NCBI GenBank assembly: GCA_017959625.1
Contig: JAGDAG010000045.1
Coordinates: 1 to 7,818 of the forward strand
Reading direction: 5' to 3'
From: Abditibacteriota bacterium
GTDB lineage: Bacteria > Armatimonadota > UBA5829
DNA length: 7,818 bases
In this document: positions 1 through 6,285 of the stretch, piece by piece
How the letters are laid out: the number at the start of each line of letters is the position of its first letter
How positions within the stretch are numbered: position 1 is the first letter of the stretch
Position numbers and translations under genes: made by a program
The notes under the pieces: model-generated
The model's input: the letters and a program-made list of their open reading frames with translations, nothing else
Databases searched by the model: none
What the model was told of the DNA's origin: nothing

Positions 1-2
1 AC

Positions 3-1142
3 AGGCTGGCAGGGCTGGCCAGACACAGACTCCCCGCCGGAGGCGACGCCTACGTGAGGGCCCTGGAGGTCCACCGGGCCAAGGCCGCGGCCTATGAGGG
101 CCAAAAGAGCCTGCGCCTCATCGAGCCTCAGGCAGTCCGGGACCTTATCGAACACTACAGGCAGGCCTGCTTCAGCCGGGATATCCCGGAGATGAAACAG
201 TACAATATCTCCTGCTCGGTGAACGCGGCCTCCAAACGCTTTGTCTCCAGCCTGGGCAGCGACATAGAGACCGACACACAGAGGTGCCGGCTCAACGCCT
301 CCTGCCGGCTGGTGATCAAGGGGTATCCCGTATCCGCCTACAAGGGCTTTCAGAAGGCGTTTTTTGACGAGCTGTCCGGCCACGAACAGGAAATAACCGG
401 CGAGATAGACCGCTTCATGGACTACGGCTACCGCGCCGTGGACGCGGAGCCCGGGGAATACGTCACTATCCTGTCGCCGGTGGTCACGGCCATGTTTACC
501 CACGAAAGCTTCGGGCACAAGAGCGAGTCCGACTTCATGCTCAACGACAAGACCCTGCGGGAAGAATGGGTCATGGGGAAGAAGGTGGGCGCCGACGGAG
601 TGTCCATAGCCGATATGGGGGATATGCCCAACAACGGCAGGCTGATATATGACGACGAAGGCACTCTGACCCGGAAGACCTACCTCATCAAAAACGGAGT
701 CCTCACGGGCAGGCTCCACGACGTCAAGTCCGCCGTCACCCTGGGAGAGGATCCCACGGGCAATTCCCGGGCCCAGGACTACACCTGCCCGCCCATAGTG
801 CGTATGACCAACACCTACATGGAGCCGGGCCCGGACGACCCGGAGGACCTGATCAGGGGCACGAAGGACGGGGTGTACGTGTACGCCGTTTCCTACGGCA
901 CCGGCTCCTCCATATTCACCATGAAGCCCACCCTGTGCTACCGCATACGGGACGGAAGGCTTGCGGAGCCCCTGCGGGTGAACGTGGTGACGGGCAGCGT
1001 GTTCAAGACCCTTTTCGATATAGACGGCATAGGCAGCGATTTTGAGCTCTTTGACACCTATACCTGCGGCAAGAACGGCCAGAGCGTGCCTGTCTCGGCA
1101 GGCGGGCCCACCATAAGGGTGAAGGCCCTTAACGTCAATTAG
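3..1142 (+). CDS. tldD: TldD-type metalloprotease, 5' end cut by window edge
   Basis: This is the C-terminal part (379 visible residues) of a TldD-family zinc metalloprotease. In known systems TldD is the catalytic half of the TldD/TldE heterodimer, which degrades unfolded peptides and trims some RiPP precursors in the cytoplasm. Direct evidence is the HExxxH zinc motif HESFGH at 501-518, with a following Glu three residues on. Further family signatures are YDDEGTLTRKTYLIKNGVL (DDEGT and LIxxGVLxG), PTGNSR, and VRMTNTYMEPG. The C-terminal VSYGTGSSIFTMKP and GSVFKTLFDI segments match the family's layout. The frame is open from the window edge, so the GTG at 54 is almost certainly internal; TldD proteins usually exceed 450 residues, so roughly the first 80-100 are missing. 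The stop codon overlaps the ribosome binding site of tldE, so the two are translationally close. Isoleucine is often ATA (11 of 19 codons counted from position 54). Confidence 0.93.
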   Translation, partial: RLAGLARHRLPAGGDAYVRALEVHRAKAAAYEGQKSLRLIEPQAVRDLIEHYRQACFSRDIPEMKQYNISCSVNAASKRFVSSLGSDIETDTQRCRLNASCRLVIKGYPVSAYKGFQKAFFDELSGHEQEITGEIDRFMDYGYRAVDAEPGEYVTILSPVVTAMFTHESFGHKSESDFMLNDKTLREEWVMGKKVGADGVSIADMGDMPNNGRLIYDDEGTLTRKTYLIKNGVLTGRLHDVKSAVTLGEDPTGNSRAQDYTCPPIVRMTNTYMEPGPDDPEDLIRGTKDGVYVYAVSYGTGSSIFTMKPTLCYRIRDGRLAEPLRVNVVTGSVFKTLFDIDGIGSDFELFDTYTCGKNGQSVPVSAGGPTIRVKALNVN

Positions 1143-1146
1143 GAGG
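1141..1146 (+). promoter_or_regulatory. Ribosome binding site of tldE
   Basis: AGGAGG lies six bases before the ATG at 1153 and overlaps the tldD stop codon (TAG at 1140-1142). It fixes the tldE start and suggests coupled translation of the pair. Confidence 0.85.
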
Positions 1147-1152
1147 CGGAAA

Positions 1153-2358
1153 ATGCAGCAAAAATACACACAGAGAACCATCTCCTGCGAGGCGGAATAC
1201 GAGGAAAACAGGATCAAGAGCTTTTCGTCCTCCGATACCAACGTTTCTTCCTACCGCATATATGATAACGGCGAAGCCCGGATACAGTACCAGACGGGCA
1301 TAGTGCCTGACGCCGAAGGCTTCCGCCTGGCCTCCCTGAAGCCGGGCAGGCCTTGGCCCTTTGAGCCCGTTGCCTTTACGGGCAGCAGGGACCTCACAGA
1401 GGAAGAAATGCCCGACGCCCTGCTGCTGGACGAAGCGGAAGCCCTGATAAAGGCCCTCACCGAGCGGTATCCGCAGTTCATCTTCTCCGGCGGGCTTGAA
1501 AGGGTGACCGTGGAAAGACGCTGGACAGGCGAGAACGGCTTGGATCTCTTCTGCAGGGATACGGCTGTCTGGGCCGGCATAGGCTTCAAGCACGTGGATT
1601 CCAGGGACATACACGACGGCTGGTTCAGCCTGCCCCAAAGGACCTGGTCACGGCAGGCGGCGCTGGATATGGCGGAGGACTATCTGGGCCGCTACAACCG
1701 GCCCTGCGAGCTGCCCGAAGAAGTCATCATACAGGGAGACCTGGACTTTTCGGAGCTGCTGGCCGGTTCGCTGAACGCCGAAAGCCTGGGGCTGGGAGTG
1801 AGCCTGCTCTCGGATAAGATAGGGTCCCAGGCCTTTTCGCCCCTGGTGACGGCAGTGAGCGACTTCACAGGCAGGGAGAACTATATGAACCCCTTCTGGG
1901 ACGGAGAGGGCTTTGCCGACGAGGGCTTCAGGAGGACCTTCATAGACAAGGGCGTTGTCCTCTACGGAGCAGCCGACAGAAAGACCGCCCAAAAATACGG
2001 CGTGCCACACACCAACGGCGCCAACCACAGCTACGCCGACCTCCCCACCCCGGGCAGGCTGCGCCTGTCCTTTGACTCCTCCGGCAAAACCGTAAAGGAG
2101 CTGCTGGCCGGAAGGCTTTCGGTGATCCCTCTCATGTCCAGCGGAGGCGGCTACAACGAAAAGGGCGACTACGCCATGCCCGTCCAGAACGCCCTCCTCT
2201 CCGACGGAGAAAAGGTGCTGGGCAGGCTGCCCGCCTTTACCATATCGGGCAACATGTTCGATTTTTACGGCAAAGACTTTATCGGCTCCCCCTGCGACAA
2301 GCCCATCACCCGGTTGAGGACGCCGCTGATACGGGTGCACGCCAAGCCTATGGAATAA
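1153..2358 (+). CDS. tldE: TldE/PmbA-type protein, partner of TldD
   Basis: The 401-residue product is a TldD/PmbA-family protein without an HExxxH motif, as expected for the non-catalytic TldE (PmbA) subunit that shapes the substrate channel of the heterodimer. Recognisable family blocks are GSQAFSPLVTAVSDF (about 224-238), the PFWDGEGFADEGFRRTFIDKG region (about 247-267, the family's DxEGxxxxRxxxIxxG element), TNGANHSYADLPTP (about 287-300) and the C-terminal FTISGNMFDFYGK (about 362-374). Length is slightly below the usual 430-450 residues, with a short N-terminus. The start is supported by AGGAGG six bases upstream. It lies ten bases after tldD and shares its codon habits (11 of 18 Ile are ATA). 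The enzyme pair could process a peptide encoded elsewhere; no precursor gene is visible here. Confidence 0.88.
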   Translation: MQQKYTQRTISCEAEYEENRIKSFSSSDTNVSSYRIYDNGEARIQYQTGIVPDAEGFRLASLKPGRPWPFEPVAFTGSRDLTEEEMPDALLLDEAEALIKALTERYPQFIFSGGLERVTVERRWTGENGLDLFCRDTAVWAGIGFKHVDSRDIHDGWFSLPQRTWSRQAALDMAEDYLGRYNRPCELPEEVIIQGDLDFSELLAGSLNAESLGLGVSLLSDKIGSQAFSPLVTAVSDFTGRENYMNPFWDGEGFADEGFRRTFIDKGVVLYGAADRKTAQKYGVPHTNGANHSYADLPTPGRLRLSFDSSGKTVKELLAGRLSVIPLMSSGGGYNEKGDYAMPVQNALLSDGEKVLGRLPAFTISGNMFDFYGKDFIGSPCDKPITRLRTPLIRVHAKPME

Positions 2359-2371
2359 AAAAGGAAAAACC

Positions 2372-2707
2372 ATGAACAAATACACAGCATACTGCGGGCT
2401 GGACTGCGCCGCCTGCGAAGCCCGCATCGCCACGGCGAACGACGACAACGCCCTCAGGGAAAAGGTGGCCAAAGAGTGGTCGGAGATGAACGGCGTTGAG
2501 ATAACTCCGCAAATGATAAACTGCGACGGCTGCCGCATAAACGGCAGAAAAACCGTGTTTTGCGATTCTCTCTGCCCCATAAGGCAATGCGCCATGGCCA
2601 AAGGCGTGGAGACCTGCGGCGGCTGCGCCGAGATGGACGGCTGCGAGACCCTGGCTATGGTGACGAAAAACAACGCCGAAGCCCTGAAAAGGCTGAAGGG
2701 AGAATAA
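2372..2707 (+). CDS. DUF3795 cysteine-rich small protein
   Basis: The 111-residue product carries the DUF3795 signature: YCGLDCAACEARIAT near the N-terminus (Cys 8, 12, 15), INCDGC (Cys 51, 54), then C64, C68, C73 and a final TCGGC...C (Cys 82, 85, 91), eleven cysteines in all. The paired CxxC spacing suggests metal or iron-sulfur binding, but the function of the family is not established. A short AAGGA (2361-2365) precedes the ATG by six bases. The gene follows tldE by 13 bases and precedes the DUF5131 gene by 60 bases, so it probably belongs to the same transcript. No signal peptide or membrane segment is seen, consistent with a cytoplasmic protein. Confidence 0.85.
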   Translation: MNKYTAYCGLDCAACEARIATANDDNALREKVAKEWSEMNGVEITPQMINCDGCRINGRKTVFCDSLCPIRQCAMAKGVETCGGCAEMDGCETLAMVTKNNAEALKRLKGE

Positions 2708-2752
2708 GCGCCCCCTGACCGGGCGTAGACATCGGGCGGAAAAAACACAAAA

Positions 2753-2758
2753 AGGAGG
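2753..2758 (+). promoter_or_regulatory. Ribosome binding site pointing to a CTG start
   Basis: A perfect AGGAGG lies nine bases before the CTG at 2768. The first in-frame ATG (2834) is 75 bases beyond it, too far to be served by this site. No ATG, GTG or TTG occurs in this frame between the in-frame stop at 2726-2728 and 2834. Confidence 0.75.
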
Positions 2759-2767
2759 CGCAGCGCT

Positions 2768-3652
2768 CTGCACGACATATGGAACCCCTGGCACGGCTGC
2801 AGAAAATGCAGCGAAGGCTGTCAGAACTGCTATATGTATTTTCTCGACGCCATGAGAGATCGTGACGGCTCGGAAATTTACAGGACCAAGGCGGGCTTTG
2901 CCTATCCCCTTTCAAAGGACCGCAGCGGACGCTACAAGGTCAGAAGCGGCGAGATGCTCAGGGTGTGCATGACCTCGGATTTCTTTCTGGAGGAGGCGGA
3001 TCCCTGGAGGCCCGCAGCCTGGGACATCATCCGGCAGAGGCCCGACGTTAAATTTTTTCTGCTGACCAAACGCCCCTGCCGGATACGGGAGAGCCTGCCC
3101 CGCGACTGGGGCGAAGGCTGGGAAAACGTGATGCTGAACGTCAGCTGCGAAAACCAGAAACGGGCCGACGAAAGGATACCCGTTTTGCTGTCTCTGCCCG
3201 CCAGACACAAGGGGATCATGTGCGCTCCGCTTATCGGCAGCGTAATCATAGACAGATATCTGGAAAGCGGACAGCTGGAGCAGGTGCTTTGCGACGGCGA
3301 AAACTACGGGGGAGCCCGCCCCTGCCGGTACGAGTGGGTCAGGAGCCTGAGCGAAGAGTGCAGAAAACACAACGTGACCTTTGTGTTCTGCGGCACAGGC
3401 CGGCGCTTTATCAGGGACGGCAGGCTGTACGAGATAGAAGAAAACGCCCGCCAGAGCCGGCAGGCCTTCAGGTCGGGCCTGAGCTTCAGCGGCAAGCCGA
3501 TAGAATGGCGCCTGACTTTTCCTTCGGGAGGCCTGCTTGAGGAAAACGAACTCTACGTTCCGTATTTCGCCGGACGGTGCGCGGCCTGCGGTATGCGGCC
3601 TGTCTGCAACGGCTGCAGCCGCTGCGGAAAATGCGGCGCGGAAAAAAGCTGA
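2768..3652 (+). CDS. DUF5131 (Gp37/Gp68-like) protein with probable CTG start
   Basis: The 294-residue product belongs to the DUF5131 family, also called phage Gp37/Gp68 family. It has the N-terminal hallmark IWNPWHGC (residues 4-11) followed by CSEGCQNCY (14-22). The resulting CxxxCxxC (C14, C18, C21; the family form is C11-x6-C18-x2-C21) resembles the cluster-binding motif of radical SAM enzymes, but no reaction is established. Later segments (residues about 76-150) read MTSDFFLEEADPWRP, VKFFLLTKRP, ENVMLNVSCENQ and KGIMCAPLIG, the strand-like core expected of a barrel. The C-terminus has six cysteines (271, 274, 280, 283, 286, 289), a possible second metal site. I start it at CTG 2768 because the hallmark lies upstream of the first in-frame ATG (2834, residue 23) and a perfect AGGAGG sits nine bases before the CTG. 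An ATG-to-CTG sequencing error is the main alternative. Family assignment is firm; start moderately so; function unknown. Confidence 0.82.
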   Translation: MHDIWNPWHGCRKCSEGCQNCYMYFLDAMRDRDGSEIYRTKAGFAYPLSKDRSGRYKVRSGEMLRVCMTSDFFLEEADPWRPAAWDIIRQRPDVKFFLLTKRPCRIRESLPRDWGEGWENVMLNVSCENQKRADERIPVLLSLPARHKGIMCAPLIGSVIIDRYLESGQLEQVLCDGENYGGARPCRYEWVRSLSEECRKHNVTFVFCGTGRRFIRDGRLYEIEENARQSRQAFRSGLSFSGKPIEWRLTFPSGGLLEENELYVPYFAGRCAACGMRPVCNGCSRCGKCGAEKS

Positions 3653-3775
3653 AGATTTTGCGGCCCGGGAAGCGGCGCCGCTTTGCCATATCGGCCGGCA
3701 TGTTCGGCTCATGCGGCAAAGACCGTATCGGTCCCCCAAGGCAAGCCCATGGCGGAAACGCTTCATAGCGCTCCT

Positions 3776-3828
3776 GCGTCATCCCTCCGACTTCGCAATA
3801 CGACCGGCGCTTGGCGCCGGGATGACGC
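3776..3828 (+). repeat. Palindromic repeat unit E, contains left copy of 35-bp direct repeat
   Basis: The outer arms GCGTCATCCC (3776-3785) and GGGATGACGC (3819-3828) are exact reverse complements. An inner hairpin CCGGCGC/GCGCCGG (3804-3810, 3814-3820) has a TTG loop. Bases 3776-3810 match 7676-7710 at 34 of 35 positions in the same orientation. The unit contains ATACGAC 20 bases after its GTCATC, as in units B and D. Confidence 0.85.
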
Positions 3829-3835
3829 CGTGGAA
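3815..3835. repeat. 21-bp direct repeat, copy 1
   Basis: This stretch (core GGGATGACGCCGTGGAA) is identical to 3944-3964. It overlaps the right arm of unit E. Confidence 0.85.
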
Positions 3836-3881
3836 CAGAGCTTGTCCGCCGAAATGACATTGGCGACTTCTTTGACAAGGA

Positions 3882-3925
3882 GATCTCTTACCGGTTTTTC
3901 CATTCGGAAAAACCGCCGAGATGAC
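3882..3925 (-). repeat. Repeat unit A (minus orientation)
   Basis: Read on the minus strand it begins GTCATCTCG (3925-3917) and ends AAGAGATC (3889-3882). These are the same termini as units B (7522-7586) and C (7734-7799). The interior is a hairpin unlike theirs (3892-3915). It is 44 bp long. Confidence 0.65.
3892..3915. terminator. Perfect 10-bp stem-loop, possible two-way terminator
   Basis: CGGTTTTTCC and GGAAAAACCG are exact reverse complements around an ATTC loop. It lies between convergent genes, where termination is needed, and carries T5 on either strand. The T run is inside the stem rather than after it, so a standard intrinsic terminator is not assured. It may simply be the interior of repeat unit A. 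Confidence 0.45.
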
Positions 3926-3943
3926 CGCAACAGACAAGACTTC

Positions 3944-3964
3944 CGCCGGGATGACGCCGTGGAA
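3944..3964. repeat. 21-bp direct repeat, copy 2
   Basis: Identical to 3815-3835. It ends a few bases before the uxaC stop codon and contains the inverted GTCATCCC motif of the local repeat family. Confidence 0.85.
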
Positions 3965-3971
3965 AGGCGCC

Positions 3972-5363
3972 TTAGTCTTCAAGGCCGAAATAACGTTGGG
4001 CGTTTCGGAAACAGACGCCTTCCGTAATGGTCCGCAATGCCGCCTCGTCATTGGGGTATTCGCCGTCCTCCACCCATTTTCCCAGCAGCTCGCAGAGTAC
4101 GCGGCGGAAGTATTCGTGCCTTGCGTAGCTGAGAAAGCTGCGGGAATCGGTGACCATCCCTACAAAGCCCGCAAGATAGCCCTCGTTGGCAAGGCTGGTC
4201 ATATGGTCGGTCATGCCCTGTTTATGGTCGTTGAACCACCAGGCGGTGCCGTGCTGCAGCTTGCCCGCCGCTTCGCCGGTCTGGAACGCCCCCATCACCG
4301 TTTCGATGGCGGCGTTATCATTGGGATCCAGGGAATAGAGTATGGTTTTGGGCAGCTCTCCCGTCTCGTCCAGGGCGGACAGGAAGCCGGCCAGCGCCTT
4401 GAAAGAGACCCGGTCGCCGATGGAATCGACTCCGGCGTCGGGGCCCAGCGCCCTGAAGACGCGCCGGGAATTGTTGCGCATCACGCCAAAGTGCAGCTGC
4501 ATCACTATGCCCAGTCGGGCGTATTCCCGCCCAAGTTCCGTCAGCAGCGCGGTCTTGAACATGGCTTCTTCAAGGGGCGTGGGAAGCGCGCCCTCAAGAC
4601 GCCGCCGGAAGATGGCTTCTATCTCATCCCTCGAAGCCGGCGCAAAGGGGACCGCCTCCATGCCGTGGTCGGCTACGCGGCAGCCCAGCGCGGCAAAGGC
4701 CTTCAGCCTGCTTTTCAGGGCTTCCGCCAGTTCACTATAGCTGCCGACGGAGCCGAGTTTTTTCAGATAGTCCGTATAATCCGCCTTCTCTATTCCCAGC
4801 GCCCTGTCCGGGCGGAAGCCCGGCAATACGCGTACGCTAAAGCTTTTGTCACCGGCTATTTTTTCGTGCCATTCCAACGTATCCGCCGGATCGTCGGTGG
4901 TACAGATCGCAATAACGTTGGACCTTTCGATCAGCCTTCTCGGGCTCATATCCGGGCTCTGCAGCGCGCGGCCTGTCAGCTGCCAGACTTCCTCTGCTGC
5001 GCTGCCGTTGAGGATACCTTTGTAGCCGAAATAGTTCCGCAGCTCAAGATGGCTCCAGTGGAACAGCGGATTGCCGATGGAAAGCCCCATGGTCTCCGCC
5101 CATTTTTGGAACTTTTCCCTGTCCGGCGCATCCCCGGTAATGAACCTTTCCTCCACGCCGGCAGAGCGCATCAGCCGCCACTTGTAGTGGTCGCCGCCCA
5201 GCCAGAGCCGGGTGATATTTTCAAACTGCCGGTCCTCGAAGATCTCCCGCGGGCTCAAATGGCAGTGGAAATCAATAACGGGCAGGGCTGACGCGCAACC
5301 ATGATAAAGCTGCCTTGCCGTATAAGTAGAGAGCAGAAAATCCTTGTCCATAAACGGTTTCAT
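3972..5363 (-). CDS. uxaC: Uronate (glucuronate) isomerase
   Basis: The 463-residue product is UxaC (EC 5.3.1.12), a cytoplasmic amidohydrolase-fold enzyme that isomerises D-glucuronate to D-fructuronate, and in many bacteria D-galacturonate to D-tagaturonate. Family motifs are DFHCHLSP (31-38, metal-binding HxH), TTDDP (155-159), MQLHFG (288-293), SLDPNDN (344-350), and near the C-terminus TDSRSFLSYARHEYFRR (405-421). Length is normal for the family, so it is complete. GGAGGT (5377-5372, minus) sits eight bases before the ATG. It is the third gene of the uronate operon, 66 bases after the SDR gene, with no convincing promoter in that gap. Lack of uxaB/uxaA homologues in the window points to the glucuronate branch as its main role here (inference). 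Confidence 0.96.
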   Translation of the reverse strand: MKPFMDKDFLLSTYTARQLYHGCASALPVIDFHCHLSPREIFEDRQFENITRLWLGGDHYKWRLMRSAGVEERFITGDAPDREKFQKWAETMGLSIGNPLFHWSHLELRNYFGYKGILNGSAAEEVWQLTGRALQSPDMSPRRLIERSNVIAICTTDDPADTLEWHEKIAGDKSFSVRVLPGFRPDRALGIEKADYTDYLKKLGSVGSYSELAEALKSRLKAFAALGCRVADHGMEAVPFAPASRDEIEAIFRRRLEGALPTPLEEAMFKTALLTELGREYARLGIVMQLHFGVMRNNSRRVFRALGPDAGVDSIGDRVSFKALAGFLSALDETGELPKTILYSLDPNDNAAIETVMGAFQTGEAAGKLQHGTAWWFNDHKQGMTDHMTSLANEGYLAGFVGMVTDSRSFLSYARHEYFRRVLCELLGKWVEDGEYPNDEAALRTITEGVCFRNAQRYFGLED

Positions 5364-5429
5364 TTGCCTTTACCTCCGCACCCTGCCGCCGTTGCTTCCG
5401 CAAATAACGTATGCCGTTCTCCCATGGGC

Positions 5430-6284
5430 TTATACGCCGCTGTAGGCGGAAAACCCGCCGTCTATGGGTATGGTCACGCCGGTGATGAAACCGGCGGCTT
5501 CGTTGTCCAGCAAAAACAGCACTGCGCCGACAAGCTCCTTTTCCGGATCGCCGAAGCGGCCCATAGGCGTGGCGGCAAGGATCTTGCGGGTGCGCTCCGT
5601 GGGGGTACCGTCGGGTTCGAACAGCAGCGCATGGTTCTGGCTGCTGTCAAAAAAGCCGGGAGCGATGGCGTTCACCCGGATGCCGGCTTTGGAGAAATAG
5701 ACCGCCAGCCACCGGGTAAAGTTGGTCACGGCCGCTTTCGCGCCGGAATACGCGGGGATCTTGGTCAGCGGCGTATAGGCGTTCATGGAGCTGATGTTCA
5801 AAATACAGCAGCCTTCCCTGCCGACCATTTGCCGGGCAAAGGCCTGCGTGGGGATCAGCGTTCCGATGAAGTTCAGGTTGAAAACGAATTCCACTCCCGC
5901 CTTGTCCAGATCGAAAAAGCTCTTGATATCCGCTTCGATATCCCCCTCTTCATAGTATTCCTTGTCCGTAGTGGACCGGGGATTGTTGCCGCCGGCGCCG
6001 TTGAGCAATATATCGCAGGGGCCGAGATCCGCCTGCGCGGCGTCCGCGACTTCATAACAGGTATCGCGCTCCAGCACGTTGCAGGCGTAAGCCTTCGCGA
6101 CGCCGCCTTCCGCCACGATCTCTTCCGCGACGCGCTGCGCCTTGTCATAGTCCAGGTCCAGCAAAGCCACCTTTGCGCCGGCCCGGGCCAGCGCCTTTGC
6201 GAATGCAGAACAGAGCACTCCGCCGGCTCCGGTGACCGCGGCGACCCTGCCGGAAAGATCGGTGCTCAAAACGTTTTTTTCCAT
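5430..6284 (-). CDS. uxuB: SDR-family D-mannonate oxidoreductase (fructuronate reductase)
   Basis: The 284-residue product is a classical short-chain dehydrogenase/reductase. The nucleotide-binding motif is TGAGGVLC (18-25), where the usual third glycine is Cys. LLDLDYD (41-47) ends the second strand, with an acidic residue suggesting NAD(H) preference. NGAGG (95-99), Ser166 in NISSM, and Tyr179/Lys183 in YSGAK complete the catalytic set; PIDGGFSAYSGV closes the fold. The role, reduction of D-fructuronate to D-mannonate, is inferred from position between uxuA and uxaC and from the similar SDR (YjmF/UxuB) of the Bacillus subtilis hexuronate operon; E. coli UxuB is an unrelated long-chain enzyme. 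Its ATG follows the uxuA stop by one base, and AAAGGAGG (6301-6294) lies inside the end of uxuA nine bases upstream, so the two are translationally coupled. Another sugar-acid substrate is possible. Confidence 0.88.
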   Translation of the reverse strand: MEKNVLSTDLSGRVAAVTGAGGVLCSAFAKALARAGAKVALLDLDYDKAQRVAEEIVAEGGVAKAYACNVLERDTCYEVADAAQADLGPCDILLNGAGGNNPRSTTDKEYYEEGDIEADIKSFFDLDKAGVEFVFNLNFIGTLIPTQAFARQMVGREGCCILNISSMNAYTPLTKIPAYSGAKAAVTNFTRWLAVYFSKAGIRVNAIAPGFFDSSQNHALLFEPDGTPTERTRKILAATPMGRFGDPEKELVGAVLFLLDNEAAGFITGVTIPIDGGFSAYSGV

Positions 6285-6285
6285 A

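Larger units (their letters stand above)
3653..3971. other. Gene-free gap between convergent genes, rich in palindromes
   Basis: No credible gene lies here. The stretch separates the ends of the DUF5131 gene (+) and uxaC (-). It holds a 12-base palindrome AGCGGCGCCGCT (3671-3682), an imperfect hairpin around GCCGGCATG and CATGCGGC (about 3693-3718), a short GACCG/CGGTC hairpin (3721-3733), and the repeat units listed separately. No classic terminator (GC stem followed by a T run) is evident for either gene. Confidence 0.7.

Noticed and set aside
54..56. GTG as the true start of tldD
   Set aside because: The frame is open upstream to the window edge, no ribosome site precedes it, and the product would lack much of the usual TldD N-terminus.
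2709..2725. Terminator between the DUF3795 and DUF5131 genes
   Set aside because: The CGCCC/GGGCG stem is only five pairs and lacks a T run.
1648..2778. Long minus-strand frame (376 codons) opposite tldE and the DUF3795 gene
   Set aside because: It is antisense to two recognisable genes and has no family-like features.
3537..4027. Short + strand frames after the DUF5131 gene as a frameshifted extension or small gene
   Set aside because: The DUF5131 protein ends naturally after its cysteine cluster, and these frames run over palindromes and repeats with no recognisable product.
3921..5291. Long open frame (456 codons) on the + strand opposite uxaC
   Set aside because: It lies fully antisense to a complete, motif-rich uxaC, has no recognisable domain or ribosome site, and is the expected by-product of GC-rich codon bias.
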